A stretch of 64,000 nt of DNA from NCBI GenBank assembly GCA_030248065.1, contig JASAMV010006042.1, forward strand, positions 1 through 64,000, given 5' to 3'. Each line of letters opens with the position of its first letter. Position 1 is the first letter of the stretch. The stretch is from Rhynchonema sp. JSB1_4 (taxonomy: Eukaryota; Nematoda; Chromadorea; Monhysterida; Xyalidae). A program made the position numbers and the translations under genes. A model generated the notes under the pieces. The model had not been told where the DNA came from. It ran no database searches and saw only the letters and a program-made list of their open reading frames with translations. Shown here piece by piece: positions 34,075 through 45,837 of this stretch.

Positions 34075-37000
34075 ATGTATACTTGGTGCAGGATCGCTCC
34101 CAGCGAGCGCAACGTATTGATCGAGCGAATCGATGGCTGGCTAATTCGACTCAAATTGCCGCCATTCCGTCTGCTCACCTGCGTGCTCATCACATCGGCA
34201 CTCAGTATATTCCCGGCGTACTATTTCTCGGTGGTCAATATCGACAAAACGGAATACATGAAATTTCTCAATGCCACATTTAAGGAACAGTGAGTTCATC
34301 TGAATCCCACTTCATAATGTCTGGTCTACCAAACTTGGCGATCGTTCGGGTCTCTCTTGTCTCATTTCCACGAACTATGGGTCCAACTTTCACGCTGGTC
34401 AAACTTGGTGGCATGAGAAAAATCTCGGATTGTTCTCACTTTGCAACAAAACAGTAACATATGTATGTACCCAAGATCAGATCAGACCGATCGTCATGTT
34501 TGATTCGAGCGTCTTTGGACTTGACTCAGAATTGTGGTACGTACGATAGGTATACCGTAGAATGCTAAATGGGTCCCATTGGGAGCTTATTGGCGACATA
34601 CTTCGGAGTTAAGATGTAAAAGTCCGACTGTGTGTCAAGCATGTGAACCATTTTTGAAAATCTCCATGGTGGGTCTCATGGGGCAGGCCAGGGAGGAGGC
34701 GATATCTTCGTTCGTTTCCCGCAGTTACGACATCACGTTGTGTCTGCACGAGGAGGACAGTGGGATGCACAAACTGTGTCCGGCCACAAACCATGGTGAT
34801 GACGATGATTGGACGTTGCCCGACTGTGCCTGCGACAACCTTGGACGCATGTCGCCCTTTGCCCTCTGGTGGGGATTCACTGTCGCCGTTTTCAATCTCG
34901 GTTCGTTATGGTTTCGTATGGGGATCACACTGCAATTTCCATTATGTACATGTTGCAACGATTGTTCAAGCTGTGTAAGTATGGCGCGTGACAAAGCCAA
35001 TGGTGGGTATAGTAAATTTCTATATTCGCTGCCGCACAGTAAAATACGCCCCATAGTTAATGTCAAGTTCTAAACCCGAAGAGCAACTTTTGAAACATTT
35101 CGGCAACACAGACACAAGTGCAGCTTGCCAGCCAGCCTGGCAGGTGCGCACAATGCTTCAGAACGCGCGTGGTTAGCGTTCGAGTTTAGAACTTGACATT
35201 AGCTATGTATGTGCGGCAGCGAATTTAGAAATTTACCATATGAAAGCCGGGACAACTGCGTAGCCGACTTGACTGTAATACCGATACCCATGCACGCAGC
35301 TTTGTGATGCAGCTCCCGACGGCGATGAGGATAAACAAGCAAGGCTTCATCAAATCTGTACAATGCTTCGGTGCACAGGCATGCTGCTGGGCAGTGTCTC
35401 TATCCCTCCGCTGGCCGACCGATTGGGGCGACGTAACTCGCTGATGTTCTGGAACAATTGTGTCGCGGTCGTGGCCTCAATCGTCATGTCGTTCGCTTAC
35501 GTTGGCAGCTTCAAGGCTGGTTTCTTTGCTAAAATTGGATGTCAATTCTGAGAGTGTCATTGTGCATAACAATCTCTTCAGTCGTTCACTATGTTGCTTA
35601 TTGGTCGAATCATGGCTGGATTTGCCGCTGGATCAGCATATGGACTATTGCCGCTTTATTTGACAGAGGTGAGAACGCTTTTTAACACATCGGTTGAATT
35701 GCAGCATTTTAACCTTATCGGCCCATTCTTTAGATCTCACCAACTGAATCGCGTGGTTTCGCTGCATCAACGCACAATCTGATGATCAGTTTGAACACGC
35801 TGTTCGCGTTGTGTATGGGTCACAGACTTGTGCTCGGCACACATTGGTTGTGGCTGCATCTATTGCGTTCGTCACCATTGATTGTTGATTGTTGATTAAT
35901 AAGGTGTTTTAAAAATTAATTGGTTGATTCATCGACTGCAGCACTGCCATTTGCTGTGCTCCAAATGGGATTGTCGCTATACTACCCCGAAACGCCGAAA
36001 TATCTATTGCTTCACAAGCACAACGAAATCGCGTCCCGAACGGCACTGACCTTCTTCACACCAGGTTAGTCGCATCGACCCAAAGTCGACGGCAGGCAAC
36101 GATGATGAAAACACAGAGCTTTGCCCGTTTCGCCTTGTTTTCACGGTCGGGAGGTGCACTGGGACATCGTCAGTGCGCATGCACGACATGTCCATGTCCG
36201 CTTCACAGACATCACCGATCAACAAGTGGTCGACGTTTTCACGCATTTTCGTTCCGAGGAGCTGCAAGCGGCCAGCTATCAGACTCGGCTCAAAGACGCC
36301 ATGAAAGAACGATACCTGAGGAAACCGATTCTGATCAGTTGCGCCGTGGTGATCGCGTCGATTACGACTGGCATCATTGCCATATTCACGTTCGTGTTCT
36401 TGATCGGTTGCCAAAATATACGATGCTTTTTGACACGCACTTTTTCTTTCTGCTTATCGCTATACATGTTGGCTTCATCGATGGCGCATCGATGTGCGGC
36501 TCATATCATTCTTTTTGGGTTCTGGGCCCATCCGACAGCAATGTCAGATTATTTTGAATTGAAGCACTTTTTGCGTGATTTTGAAACATGCCCCATGAAT
36601 GCAGGGTGGTAGTAGCACACTTGTGGCAACTCCCCATTGTGTGAGTGAAGATGATCAAGTGATCCGATGGATCAAGTTTTTTGAGAGATGGTGTATCGTG
36701 GGCTAATTCGACATTCCAATGCCAAAAACAGCCCAAAATTGTGTCTGTGATAATGTGAGCACGTCCTCTCAGTCGTATGGTCACTGCTCTGTTGATTGCA
36801 GTTACTCAACGACGATGTTTACCAAAGCGGGAATGGATGACGAAGCAGCCGAAATCGCCAGCATCATTCTCTCGGTGTTCAATTGTATTGGTGCGCTCAT
36901 CGCGAGCTTTCTTGTCGATCGAATTGGTTAATTTATTCTTGTTTCTTTCCAATTTTTTCGTTTTTGTGATTGTTGGAATTTAGTATCAATGTTGATTTTT

Positions 37001-38173
37001 AATTTGTACTTCAAAAATGAAAACCGTTATTTTATCGAACGTCGCGCAAGCATCAGCTGCATACCAGCGCACTCATCCTGGTTTCAGGTCGTCGTGTGCT
37101 CTTGCTGGTTGGTCTGATTGGATGCATAATCTGTGACGTGTTGTTCATGTGTGTCGATCTGTCCTACGACTACGTCCACACGGACAGCGCGCCGACTAAA
37201 TGGCTGGCCTACATTGGTGTGGCAATCATGGTCGGTGGGGCATTAGCTTTTATTCGGTTTGGAAGGTAACAACTTGGCTTACAGTAGTAATTCGAGTAGT
37301 TGTGCAACTGTGAACCAGCAGAGTAGTCCCACAACAGGAACATGCGCAGCTACCACACGAACCGAAGCTGTTTTCAGGCAGTACACGTCACAATCTACAA
37401 CGTCGGTCCCGGTGCGATAATGTGGTTCATCTCGTCAGAAATGACGCCGCAAGCCATCCGCAGCATTGGTGTCATGATCACACTGTTCGTCAACAATGTG
37501 GTACGCTGTCTAGTATGAACATGCTCAATTAATTTTCGTGTCAGATTGGAATTGACCAGATAAGCCTGGCGGTTAGATCGGTGTTTGGGACGGGCCGCTA
37601 CGCCACGTTGCACAGACAGCACTGGTGTTGCTGAGGTGTCTCTCTCCTCTGAAAAATTGTGCGACGCGCTAAAAACGCATCTATTACTAACGTTTCCAGC
37701 TCGTGGGTTTTCTTGGTTCATCTGGCTTGTACATACATCTGTGCATCAGCTGTCCGTGAAAGTACGTCGCAACTGTCATCCGAATCAAACCAAAAAAACA
37801 CACATGGCTAAATTCACAAAACGAACCGAAGAGGTTTTCTGAATGCAAACCAACTTAAAGTTTGAATTGGCAGGCGCAAATCGTGCTGAACTTCGGCTAC
37901 CCGGCGTTGTCCGAAATTCTGAACAGTTGGATCTTCATGTTCTTCATTGTGCCCACCAGTGCGCTCACCATCTATTTGTACTTCGTGCTGCCCGAAACGA
38001 GGAATCGGGAAATCGATGAAATCGTCAGGCAGTACCACGGTTGGTCAGCGTTCACAAAAAATTGGCTTACAAGTGGAAATATTTCCAGCAAAATGTTTTT
38101 TTTAACTTTAGGAGCTGGTCGAGCCCGTCACGACTACGCCATCTCTGTGTTCACTCTCCAACGACGATCCTAG
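34075..38173 (+). CDS. GLUT-type sugar transporter (SLC2/MFS), diverged
   Basis: Twelve-helix facilitative transporter of the plasma membrane. Exons: 34075-34289, 34692-34900 (or from 34614), 35379-about 35515, 35582-35668, 35734-35866, 35942-36064, 36209-36389, 36802-36926, 37088-37230, 37378-37500, 37874-38039, 38112-38173; about 500 residues, usual for GLUTs. Family marks: DRLGRR after helix 2, LPLYLTEISPTESRG after helix 4, PETPKYLL after helix 6, the split DRI-GRR after helix 8, VGPGAIMW in helix 10 and VLPETR after helix 12. Key sites deviate: helix 7 has ASITTGIIAIFTYS where GLUTs carry QLSGIN, and helix 10 has GPGAIMW for GPGPIPW. Substrate is therefore uncertain. Unsure points: the start (ATG 34075, or an upstream exon spliced to 34092), the exon 2 acceptor, the exon 3 donor (GC at 35516 or GT at 35501) and the C-terminus. 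Confidence 0.85.
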
Positions 38174-38295
38174 CTACAACGGACCATACAGTTCTCGGTT
38201 ATACAGGTAAATATGACGATATACATAGTATTCTGTCTGAGGAGGACTGCAACGTTTTCAGAACCACAAAGATCACCATACCACTAACGGATGCA

Positions 38296-38301
38296 AATAA
38301 A
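38296..38301 (+). terminator. Candidate poly(A) signal of the sugar transporter gene
   Basis: AATAAA lies 123 bases after the proposed stop codon at 38171-38173 and is the first such hexamer on this strand after the gene. Confidence 0.45.
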
Positions 38302-38386
38302 ATTTTAAAGCTTGATTTGCCTGTACACAAAACAGAACAGTTTTTATGTATAGAAACAGAGCGTTTGCACAACCAAACGTCACAAC

Positions 38387-38833
38387 TAGTGCTCGAACAG
38401 GATCCCGACCCGGAAAATTTCAATCCCCATAAAATCCCGAAATCCCGATCCCGACCAGCATTCATATGAGAATTTTTTAATCGGGATTACAGGGCTGCTA
38501 ATAGTGGGGCCTGTATGATATAAAATAATAAAAATTTGTATGATATAAAATTGAGCATGACAACAAAAATGTGGAAGAAGCAAATTTTCCGTTGTTTTTT
38601 TTGCACAATGCGGCGTTGTTTTTGCTGCTGATCTTTTGCAGCCCGGCTGCGGGGTCAAAAATGAAAAATCATCTGTAAGGTGTCTAATATTGTGCCAAAA
38701 ACTGTAATCCCGATCCCGATCTCGATCCCGATTGTTAATCCCGGGCCCCGATCCGGAAAATTTGAATCCCGCTAAGAAATCCCGATCCCCACTAATTATC
38801 CGGATCCCGATAAGCAATGCCGTTCGAGCCCTG
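38387..38833. mobile_element. Non-autonomous hAT-type element, 8-base target duplication
   Basis: 447 bases. The right end, inverted, reads CAGGGCTCGAAC and the left end TAGTGCTCGAAC; both lead into arrays of CCCGATCCCGAAAT-like words. GTCACAAC is duplicated exactly at 38379-38386 and 38834-38841. There is no transposase. Confidence 0.85.
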
Positions 38834-39190
38834 GTCACAACCATTCCAGACAGCATGTTATCCGGAGAAACTCTAAACAGAAAAATGCTGATATCGTTTT
38901 TTATCTGTCTAACGAATCCGGTCGTTTCACGTCCAAAGCCAGTCTTTTGTGACGTCTCAGTGACGAGGTGCGTGTCGTGCTGCGTTCACGTGGCGGCGTC
39001 TGCAACGCGGCACTGAAACCACGGACTCAAACATTTGGATAAAACTTCACACGTGCTTTTGTCAGAACAACGATCCGCATTCAAAGCCTCAGTTGTAACT
39101 CTGATACTCTAATGGCGCAAGAATTGACGAGCGTGTTGGCAAATCCGAATACCCAATAATTGAATAATATTGAAAAAAATCAGCACTAGC

Positions 39191-39577
39191 TCACCCCTTT
39201 CCATATAAACTACGTCGTGCGGGCGCATTGCGTCGCATCTCTTGATTGGCCTGCGCCAACACCAGCTTTCGCACTTCTTCCAGTCTCTGATCCTTCAAGG
39301 TGGCTGACCCTTGCGCACCCACACTTGCACAGTGATCGTCGTCGGGCTTGTTGTCCGTAGTGCTGCTGCTGCCGTCAATGTGCTCAATCGGTAGTGGCAG
39401 GGAAAGCAGCGAGGCGGCCTGCAAAGCGGTCATATTGGGCTCTTGCTTAGCTGTTCGTTTGGGGAGAACGGCTAAGGTGTCGCCTACTGGGCTACCAAAC
39501 TTCAATTTATGCTTCAGCCGTCTTTTGAATGAGTCGAGGACTTTTAACCGGAGTGTTACAGTGATGTTACACCCCCG
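39191..39577 (-). CDS. Minus-strand open frame, candidate exon, unknown
   Basis: Open for 128 codons between stops; the first ATG is at 39431-39433, leaving about 80 residues. The upper part is basic (DSFKRRLKHKLKFG), the middle Ser/Asp-rich, and the end helical with EEVRKLVLAQANQEMRR. A GTGAGC donor sits at the lower end (just after AAGG near 39195), so this may be one exon of a longer gene, but I find no partner exon. No family recognised. Confidence 0.3.
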   Translation of the reverse strand, partial: RGCNITVTLRLKVLDSFKRRLKHKLKFGSPVGDTLAVLPKRTAKQEPNMTALQAASLLSLPLPIEHIDGSSSTTDNKPDDDHCASVGAQGSATLKDQRLEEVRKLVLAQANQEMRRNAPARRSLYGKG

Positions 39578-39661
39578 CTATATAGTGCTACAGCACAGCT
39601 CCCCATACTGTGGTTGGCAGACTATGAAGGTTTAAAGCTGAGTTTAGTCCACTGGTAATGT

Positions 39662-39746
39662 TGGGTCAGGTAGCTCAACTGGTAGAGCGCTTAAACTCAC
39701 AATGCATTGCGAGGAGAGAGGTGGGTGTTCGAATCCCCTCAGATCC
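39662..39746 (+). tRNA. tRNA-like sequence (pseudogene or tRNA-derived repeat)
   Basis: Internal promoter boxes of RNA polymerase III are intact: an A-box TAGCTCAACTGG with D-stem GCTC/GAGC, and a B-box GTTCGAATCC. Acceptor halves GGGTCAG and CAGATCC pair with one mismatch, and the T-stem pairs four of five. One base is extra before the D-arm and no proper anticodon stem forms, so no anticodon can be read. I favour a degenerate tRNA or a SINE head over a working tRNA. Confidence 0.35.
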
Positions 39747-41966
39747 ATACATTTTCCAGTTTACGTTTACAAGAGTAATAATTGCTCGTTATGACTGGAT
39801 AACAAGCACGTTGACCGACCGTCTGCAGTGCGCCGACTCAACCGCGAGGGTCAAAACCAACGGACTCTGTCTCTGTACACGGATGCACTGTCTGCGTTCA
39901 CCAAAGCAAAGCTACTGTATCCGACTGTACAAGAAACGCCCAACGATGTACATAAGCAGTGAGTTTTTGCTGGTTTTGTTCTGTTTATCAGACGCCAGAC
40001 AGGTCGAAAGTACTATGTGTATGTACATATGTATACCATGAATGCTGCCACGTGACTCAACAAAAGACCGGAATGCAGACGGTGTTTATTGCTTCGATGG
40101 AAACATCAGAAACCAACCAAGGGTGTCACTTGATCAACAGACGCCAAAGTGCCCTGTCGCTCGAGTTCGCGTGCCTGTCCGTTGTCTTGTTGTTGCCTGC
40201 GCTCGGCGATGTTGCGCGCACTACGACGCATTGACGTTTGACGTCGCTGTAGTTGTGGAGTGGAGTAGTGCATCGGCGCTTGCACTGTAATTATTTTGCT
40301 TTTGCATTTACTGTACATTTTAAATGCATAGGTTGCTTTATCTTCAATGTTGGATATTTTGTTTAGCTAATCCCTTTGGAAGACCGCAACAGGGAAAATA
40401 TTGGTTGGTATGGGTATCCTGCGCAACAGTAGCGAATTATTTTCCATTTTCTATAGGCCGGGACCAGCACCTACGTACATCAGGGCCAAGGCCGTCTGCG
40501 AAGCCTCTCGAGACGTGGACGGGAGAGATTTCATGTTCTGATCGTTGTATGTGTAGAAGGGCAAGGTGCACCTAGTAAACTGCATATTAGTGCACACTGG
40601 TGAAGTGACACAACATTCTAATAAATACATACTAGCACCACCTGGCAATGAACTACATATGTAGCAACTGATTTTCGTTGACTCAACTAACCACCAGGAG
40701 CACTGCTGGCTGCGTTCAAGGGGTGATGCACGTGTGCTCCGTGCGTCAATCGCGACTTTCTGTTACCCATTTCAAGACAACAGTTTATGAAAACACCTAA
40801 ACAAAACGAAGCAGCAAGCAAAAAGAATGCTGGAAAGCTACTACCTAATTTGTGTAACTTCAAAGCCGCGTGCGCAAACCTAAAACTGTGATAAAGTCCT
40901 GAAGTGATTCATGAGATGGCAAGATAATTCAAGACGTTGGCCGAATTACTGCATGTACGTACAGTTCCGGGTACAATTCTAGGCTGAAAGCTCTGCTACA
41001 TATGTAAGTATAGGCAAAAGTCGAAGTAACTTCAACTTCAGCCTAAAATTGCACCCGGTACTGTACGTACGGTGATGGCATGCCAGACAACGTCAGTCAG
41101 TCAAGCGAAACTTTATAATTAGCATGGCTGCGGCTGCAGTGCACCTCATGCGGAAGCTTTGAGACAAGGATTTTTTATTTAGTAAATGGGGGAATTAAGA
41201 GAATAAACAAACACTAACTACGTGATATTATGCAATTGAGGTTTTTAACGAAGTGATGTTGCACATCTGAAACAAGCCCTTGGATCTCTTCAAGTGGTTT
41301 GATGTGTTGGGTTACACAACGTGTACCCTTTGGAATTGAAACACAACATATGCGTAGCGAAACATAAATTGATCTTATTTCACAAGACTAAAAACGGGCA
41401 CAAGTTCTTTATTAACCACTGGTCTGGTATGACCTAAACCATGTGGCTAATCAGAACCATTCCGTCACTACGAAAATCGGCTAATCGATTCCAAACCAGA
41501 GTTAATCATTTTAAATCGCAACACGGACTGGGGCTTGAGTCAAAGAAGAGAACAAAACGATGCAAAGCGAGGGCATCAGCACATCAGGCCGACCGCTCAC
41601 TTCGACCTCGAATCAATTCAGCGCCACTGACAGTCGAAAACACGTGGTGCTACGGGATGAGGGACAAATCACCATAGCACCCGACTGAGTGACTGTTTTG
41701 GACTGAAATTGTTTGTGAAAGACAGTCAATTGTTTTTTTTACAAACACATCTGACACTTTATGACTATTACTAGCACAATCGTTTATTTTGACTGATCCG
41801 TGCTTGTACAACTCAGCAATAAATTTTCAGCTGTTTGGAGAAAATGATGTTAATATAGGCAGCGAGAAAAATGTGTTTTGAAACTAGTGGTTATTGTCCG
41901 AAAAATAGCGATAATGAGAACAAAATTTGCTAGAGGTGAAAAACAGTTGCCTTAACATGAATCACA
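39747..41966. other. Spacer without recognised genes
   Basis: No supported gene. It includes the short inverted repeat at 40955-41070. Other open frames are short and lack family signal. Confidence 0.5.
40955..41070. repeat. Short inverted repeat (MITE-like, 116 bases)
   Basis: The arms GTACGTACAGTTCCGGGTAC and their near complement at 41051-41070 continue inward with TTCTAGGCTGAA and TTCAGCCTAAAATT. The central loop is about 45 bases. No target duplication is clear. Confidence 0.65.
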
Positions 41967-41974
41967 GTTCTATT

Positions 41975-42268
41975 CAGAGGTCGCAATCATGCCGGCCCGA
42001 ACTCGGGCCGGGCCGGACCGGGCCCTTCTGAAGTGACTTATTTCGCTAAAAAATAGTGATTTTTTATCAAAAATACTAAAATGTCTGACGGAATCGGCAA
42101 GTAAGTGATCAGTACTTGTCTGTATGACAACTTTTTCATTGAAAGCAATCATTTTTTCTCCAAAAAATAGGTTTAGGAAAATCGCAAAAGTTATGACAAA
42201 AGTCGGGTAAAAATCTGACCCAAAAAATTGGGCCGAGCCGGCCAAACCCGGCCCGATTGCGACCTCTG
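41975..42268. mobile_element. Non-autonomous hAT-type element, 8-base target duplication
   Basis: 294 bases. The ends CAGAGGTCGCAATC are matched exactly in inverted form at the right, followed by G/C-rich arms (GCCGGCCCGAACTCGGGCC type). GTTCTATT is duplicated exactly at 41967-41974 and 42269-42276. The core is A/T-rich and non-coding. Confidence 0.9.
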
Positions 42269-42425
42269 GTTCTATTTAACACAGTTTGATTTCAAAGGTA
42301 CTGCATGTTTGGACAATCAGGCTTACGGCTTCAAATCTGTATTCTTTTTATCCGCTTCATTGTTATCTTCTGCTTTTTCTGTCCCGTCCTTCTGAGTCGG
42401 ATCTTCTGGTCTATCACTAAGATGT

Positions 42426-42797
42426 TCACGTCTGAGAAACAAAAGTGCGCGATTTGTGTGCTAAATTCAATCTTGGAAAACACACAACTAACGCCTGTTG
42501 CAATTGTTTCTCCAAGTGTCTGATGTCTCGTTTCGCTTTCCACAACCAAACCAGGAAACACACCAGCGATGTCACCAGTGCACAACCGAGCACCACTGCT
42601 GCTATGGTGCCACCACTCACTACTGAACCATTGTCGTCACCTGATTGGTTGATTGGCTGTTGATTGATTGGTTGCTGACTCGTTCGTCCACTAACCTCGC
42701 ATTGTTGTATCATTCTTGGCAGTCGTTGTCATCTGTTGCTGTTGAGTCACAGTTAGAATAATGCATCCAATAGTCAATACGTTGAAACGATCGGTCA
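42426..42797 (-). CDS. Possible small single-pass membrane protein, frame broken or mis-spliced
   Basis: On the minus strand an ATG at 42797 opens MTDRFNVLTIGCIILTVTQ, which looks like a signal peptide, but this frame stops near 42690. An overlapping frame from 42713 gives a Gln/Asn/Ser-rich stretch, then a strong membrane segment (IAAVVLGCALVTSLVCFLVW), a basic stop-transfer and a short helical tail ending at 42426. One shifted base would join them into a type I membrane protein. I cannot tell an error, an odd splice or decay apart. No family recognised. Confidence 0.35.
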
Positions 42798-42920
42798 TGA
42801 TGAAATAAATTAGCAATTTGTCAAATTGTTGAGTGAATCTGTCCAAAATACAGTGGAAAAGTAAACCAGTGGAGCATCGTTAGATTGAGCCAGTTAGGAC
42901 ATGGGTTTACAAGCATAGTA

Positions 42921-43109
42921 AAGGCAAACTACACCAACACGAGCCCGATTTCGAAGGTGGCGGGTATTCAAAACGAATAGTAAGAGAATATTATCATGCT
43001 CCACTTTGCGTTCTTCAACGTGTAACATTTCCCAAATCAGCAGCCACGTATGAATGTTTCACTATTCTGCCAGCTGCGAAATCGGGCTCGTGTTGGCGTA
43101 GTTCGCCTT
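42921..43109 (+). mobile_element. MITE family 1, copy d
   Basis: 189 bases, ends AAGGCAAACTACACC and GTAGTTCGCCTT, interior as in 6981-7167. It lies between the minus-strand membrane frame and the proline-rich gene. Confidence 0.85.
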
Positions 43110-43444
43110 CACCTACAACGCTGGTTTGATTGTTGAGATGATGTGGGCGGTCCACTTTTGAGATCGAGATATCCGATGGTCAGATCCGTTTTTTATTGAT
43201 GCTAACACTGGCGCAACATGTTTCCGCTTCGGTTGTTCCATACATTTGTGTTTCTGATTTCTGTCAGCAATGCTTTGTATAAATGCGTTTCGTGCACGCC
43301 ATGGAACAAAATCGTTCTTATTGTGCGCGTTATCGTTTATTTTCCAGTGTTTTGAGCAGTTTTTAGTCGGAAATGAATAACATTTAATTGATTTTATATA
43401 AATTACCTTAACTCAATCTCTTGGCTCATAGCAATCTAATCATC
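43110..43444. other. Upstream region of the proline-rich gene
   Basis: No coding feature is visible. The segment presumably holds the promoter and leader of the gene starting at 43445. Confidence 0.4.
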
Positions 43445-45108
43445 ATGCGCAAATTCGATCAACCGATTGGCTCCAAGCCAAGTACTTCCTCATCTTCACA
43501 TTCAACAGTGAGCACAGCAGCTGCGACCAGATCAGTAAGTTACCACAAAACAGGTCAATTTTTGCTTCTCAAGTTTTATATGACAATTTACATTATATGA
43601 TTTAAAATTTGAAAAAACTTTTCTCCAACCAGATCACCAATCTTCCGCCAGCGACTAGTTCGTCCACAACAGCTGCACGGCCGGTGCGAGAACAGATCAC
43701 ATTGATCTTATTGTTAATTGTTGCTGTTTTTTTGTATTTTTCAGAAATTATTTTCTTCTCAGGTGGCAATTCGCTCGGTGAAATCCTACCAAGGCACGGA
43801 GGTGCTCGATTCGGTGATGTTGTATCCGACCAAATTCAAATCCTCGTCCGCGGCGTCGGCCCAAAATGTGGACTTCTTCAAACAGTCCAGCAGTAGATCA
43901 CCGCCGCAAATTTCTCCGCCGCTTAAACCCACGCCCGTTCCAGCTCAAAAACAGAAATCTACGGTTGGGTTCAAAAAAATCAGTCGAAGAGTGTAGCGTT
44001 TTGAAATGCTTCAAGACAACTTTTCTATAGCCTGTTCCGAAACCGAAACCACCGGCTCGTCCAAAATCGAAGAAATTGCCTCCAACCAAACCAATAACGA
44101 TGACCAAACCAGTAAGTCGTTTCCGTTGACAATTAACAACCTCAAATTACGCTAAAATTTTCAGCCAACATCCTACCGAATGCAAGAACCAGCCGTGCAC
44201 AAGGTGCCCGTTGTCAAATCGCAACCGATTCAGCGCAGAATGGCCGAGCCCAAACCGGTGGTGTGTTTGCACCGTTCAGGGGCTTCATATTTTTTGCACA
44301 AAACTGTCTCTTGATAGTTTCTCCTCGTTCAGCAGTCCCCTGTTCAACAACAACTGTCGATTTACGAAGACGATGACAACGAAGGATATCTGTTAGACCG
44401 ACCACAGGAACCGAAACAATCAACGATACAACACAAAACAGTACCACCAGAACCAAAGCCCCAACCATTCACTCAACCCCATCCAATACCCGAACCTAAA
44501 CCGCATTATCAACTCAAACCGATATCCGAGCCAGCGATGTCACACGGTCCAAATGTGTCGGGCACTGACTCAGACAATGCCGTCACCTCCAATCCGTCCA
44601 GCATCCAGACCGGGTCGACCCATTCACAAGGCAGTTCACAATACTCGGTCAGATCTGCCATTGAACCATCGAAACCATTGAAACTCAAAGTACGAATACA
44701 TCACGATGACGTCACACATCATGTGATTGATCATAGACAACCGGTCGTGGAGGATAAAAACGTAAGTTGTGAGATTGAATCAATCGAAGAAAAATTGATT
44801 GATCGACAAACTGATTGCTCAAGTAGTGAAACTGACTGATTGGTCAACTGATCGATTTCCAAAATATAGATTTATTGATTGATTACCAATTGGTCAGTGT
44901 TTTATCAACGTATTATTGATTGGTGCAGCTGCGCAAAACAGCGTCATCCAACGACGACCTCGATCTCCGCACGGCCGTGCCGTTCGTCAGTGCGCTCGAA
45001 TACAAGTTCCTGACCGATGCACATACGATGGCGCAGATCACGGACGCGCACTGTGATCCAACACATCAACCGATACGCTTCCACAAGGTTGATGGGTTGG
45101 CTGGCTGA
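43445..45108 (+). CDS. Proline-rich, low-complexity protein (374 residues), function unknown
   Basis: Seven exons, 43445-43534, 43633-43683, 43763-43963, 44031-44111, 44165-44257, 44333-44761 and 44929-45108, all separated by phase-0 introns. There is no signal peptide or membrane segment, so it is probably cytoplasmic or nuclear. The N-terminus is Ser/Thr-rich. The middle is full of Pro-Lys runs (PVPKPKPPARPKSKKLPP) that could bind SH3 domains. An acidic stretch YEDDDNEGY follows, then a Ser/Thr/Asn-rich segment and a more ordered C-terminus (TAVPFVSALEYKFLTDAH). The acceptor at 44333 is a CAGCAG tandem site that could add or drop one Gln. No family recognised. A donor-like GTTGAT at 45089 leaves a longer C-terminus possible. 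Confidence 0.75.
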
Positions 45109-45747
45109 TGTTTCAATATCAAATCGACCCTTGCCGAACAGTTTTCCATTTGTTTTTTTTTCAGAGATAGTGAGCAGTAATCAAGAATGAAAAGATATTA
45201 CATTGAATGAGACAAGATCTAACTATCGCATATCAAATCAAGAATTACTGGTTTTCATCCCAACCTGGTACTCCAGGAACCATTGTAATGAATCTCAAAA
45301 TGCTCAGTGATGAAAGTATACCTGACTCAATCAATTGAACTGGAGATATAAAATGACGTGGAGTCCAGGAAGTCTTTTTGGAGACAAATTTGTTTGAGCG
45401 TGGGTGGGTTACAATTCTGAAAAATCGTGTTTATCAGTGTTTAAACGTGGTATCTAAACCTTTAGACGTAGTCCATGCTATTTGTTTTCATTGTCTACGT
45501 CACATACAAATTGAAAGTACATAGGTGTTTTGCATTAGACCACAGGGTTGCTTTGGTTGAGTAAATATCAAAAATCGGGCTGGTGTCGATCTAAAGTTAA
45601 AAAGAGTTCAGCGTACTACTAAATTCACCGGAAAATAGATTTTGTTTGTTTATCCCTGTTTTCAAGTGACGTAAGTAAGTTCAAGTGCAAACAAATCCCA
45701 CACGAAAGGACCAAGTCGAACCGGTTCAAGTCACCACGCTTGGTGGC
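45109..45747. other. Spacer between the proline-rich and cysteine-rich genes
   Basis: No gene is visible. The right end leads into the TATA box at 45748. Confidence 0.5.
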
Positions 45748-45754
45748 TATAAAA
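45748..45754 (+). promoter_or_regulatory. TATA box of the secreted cysteine-rich gene
   Basis: TATAAAA lies 84-90 bases before the ATG at 45838. This would place transcription start near 45778 and give a leader of about 60 bases. It is the clearest core promoter in the window. Confidence 0.6.
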
Positions 45755-45837
45755 ACAGGCATCAAGTATGAAACAGTTCATTGACTGCGCTTGAAAATCA
45801 GAAGAATATTTTGGACCAACAAATACTCGCGATCAAT

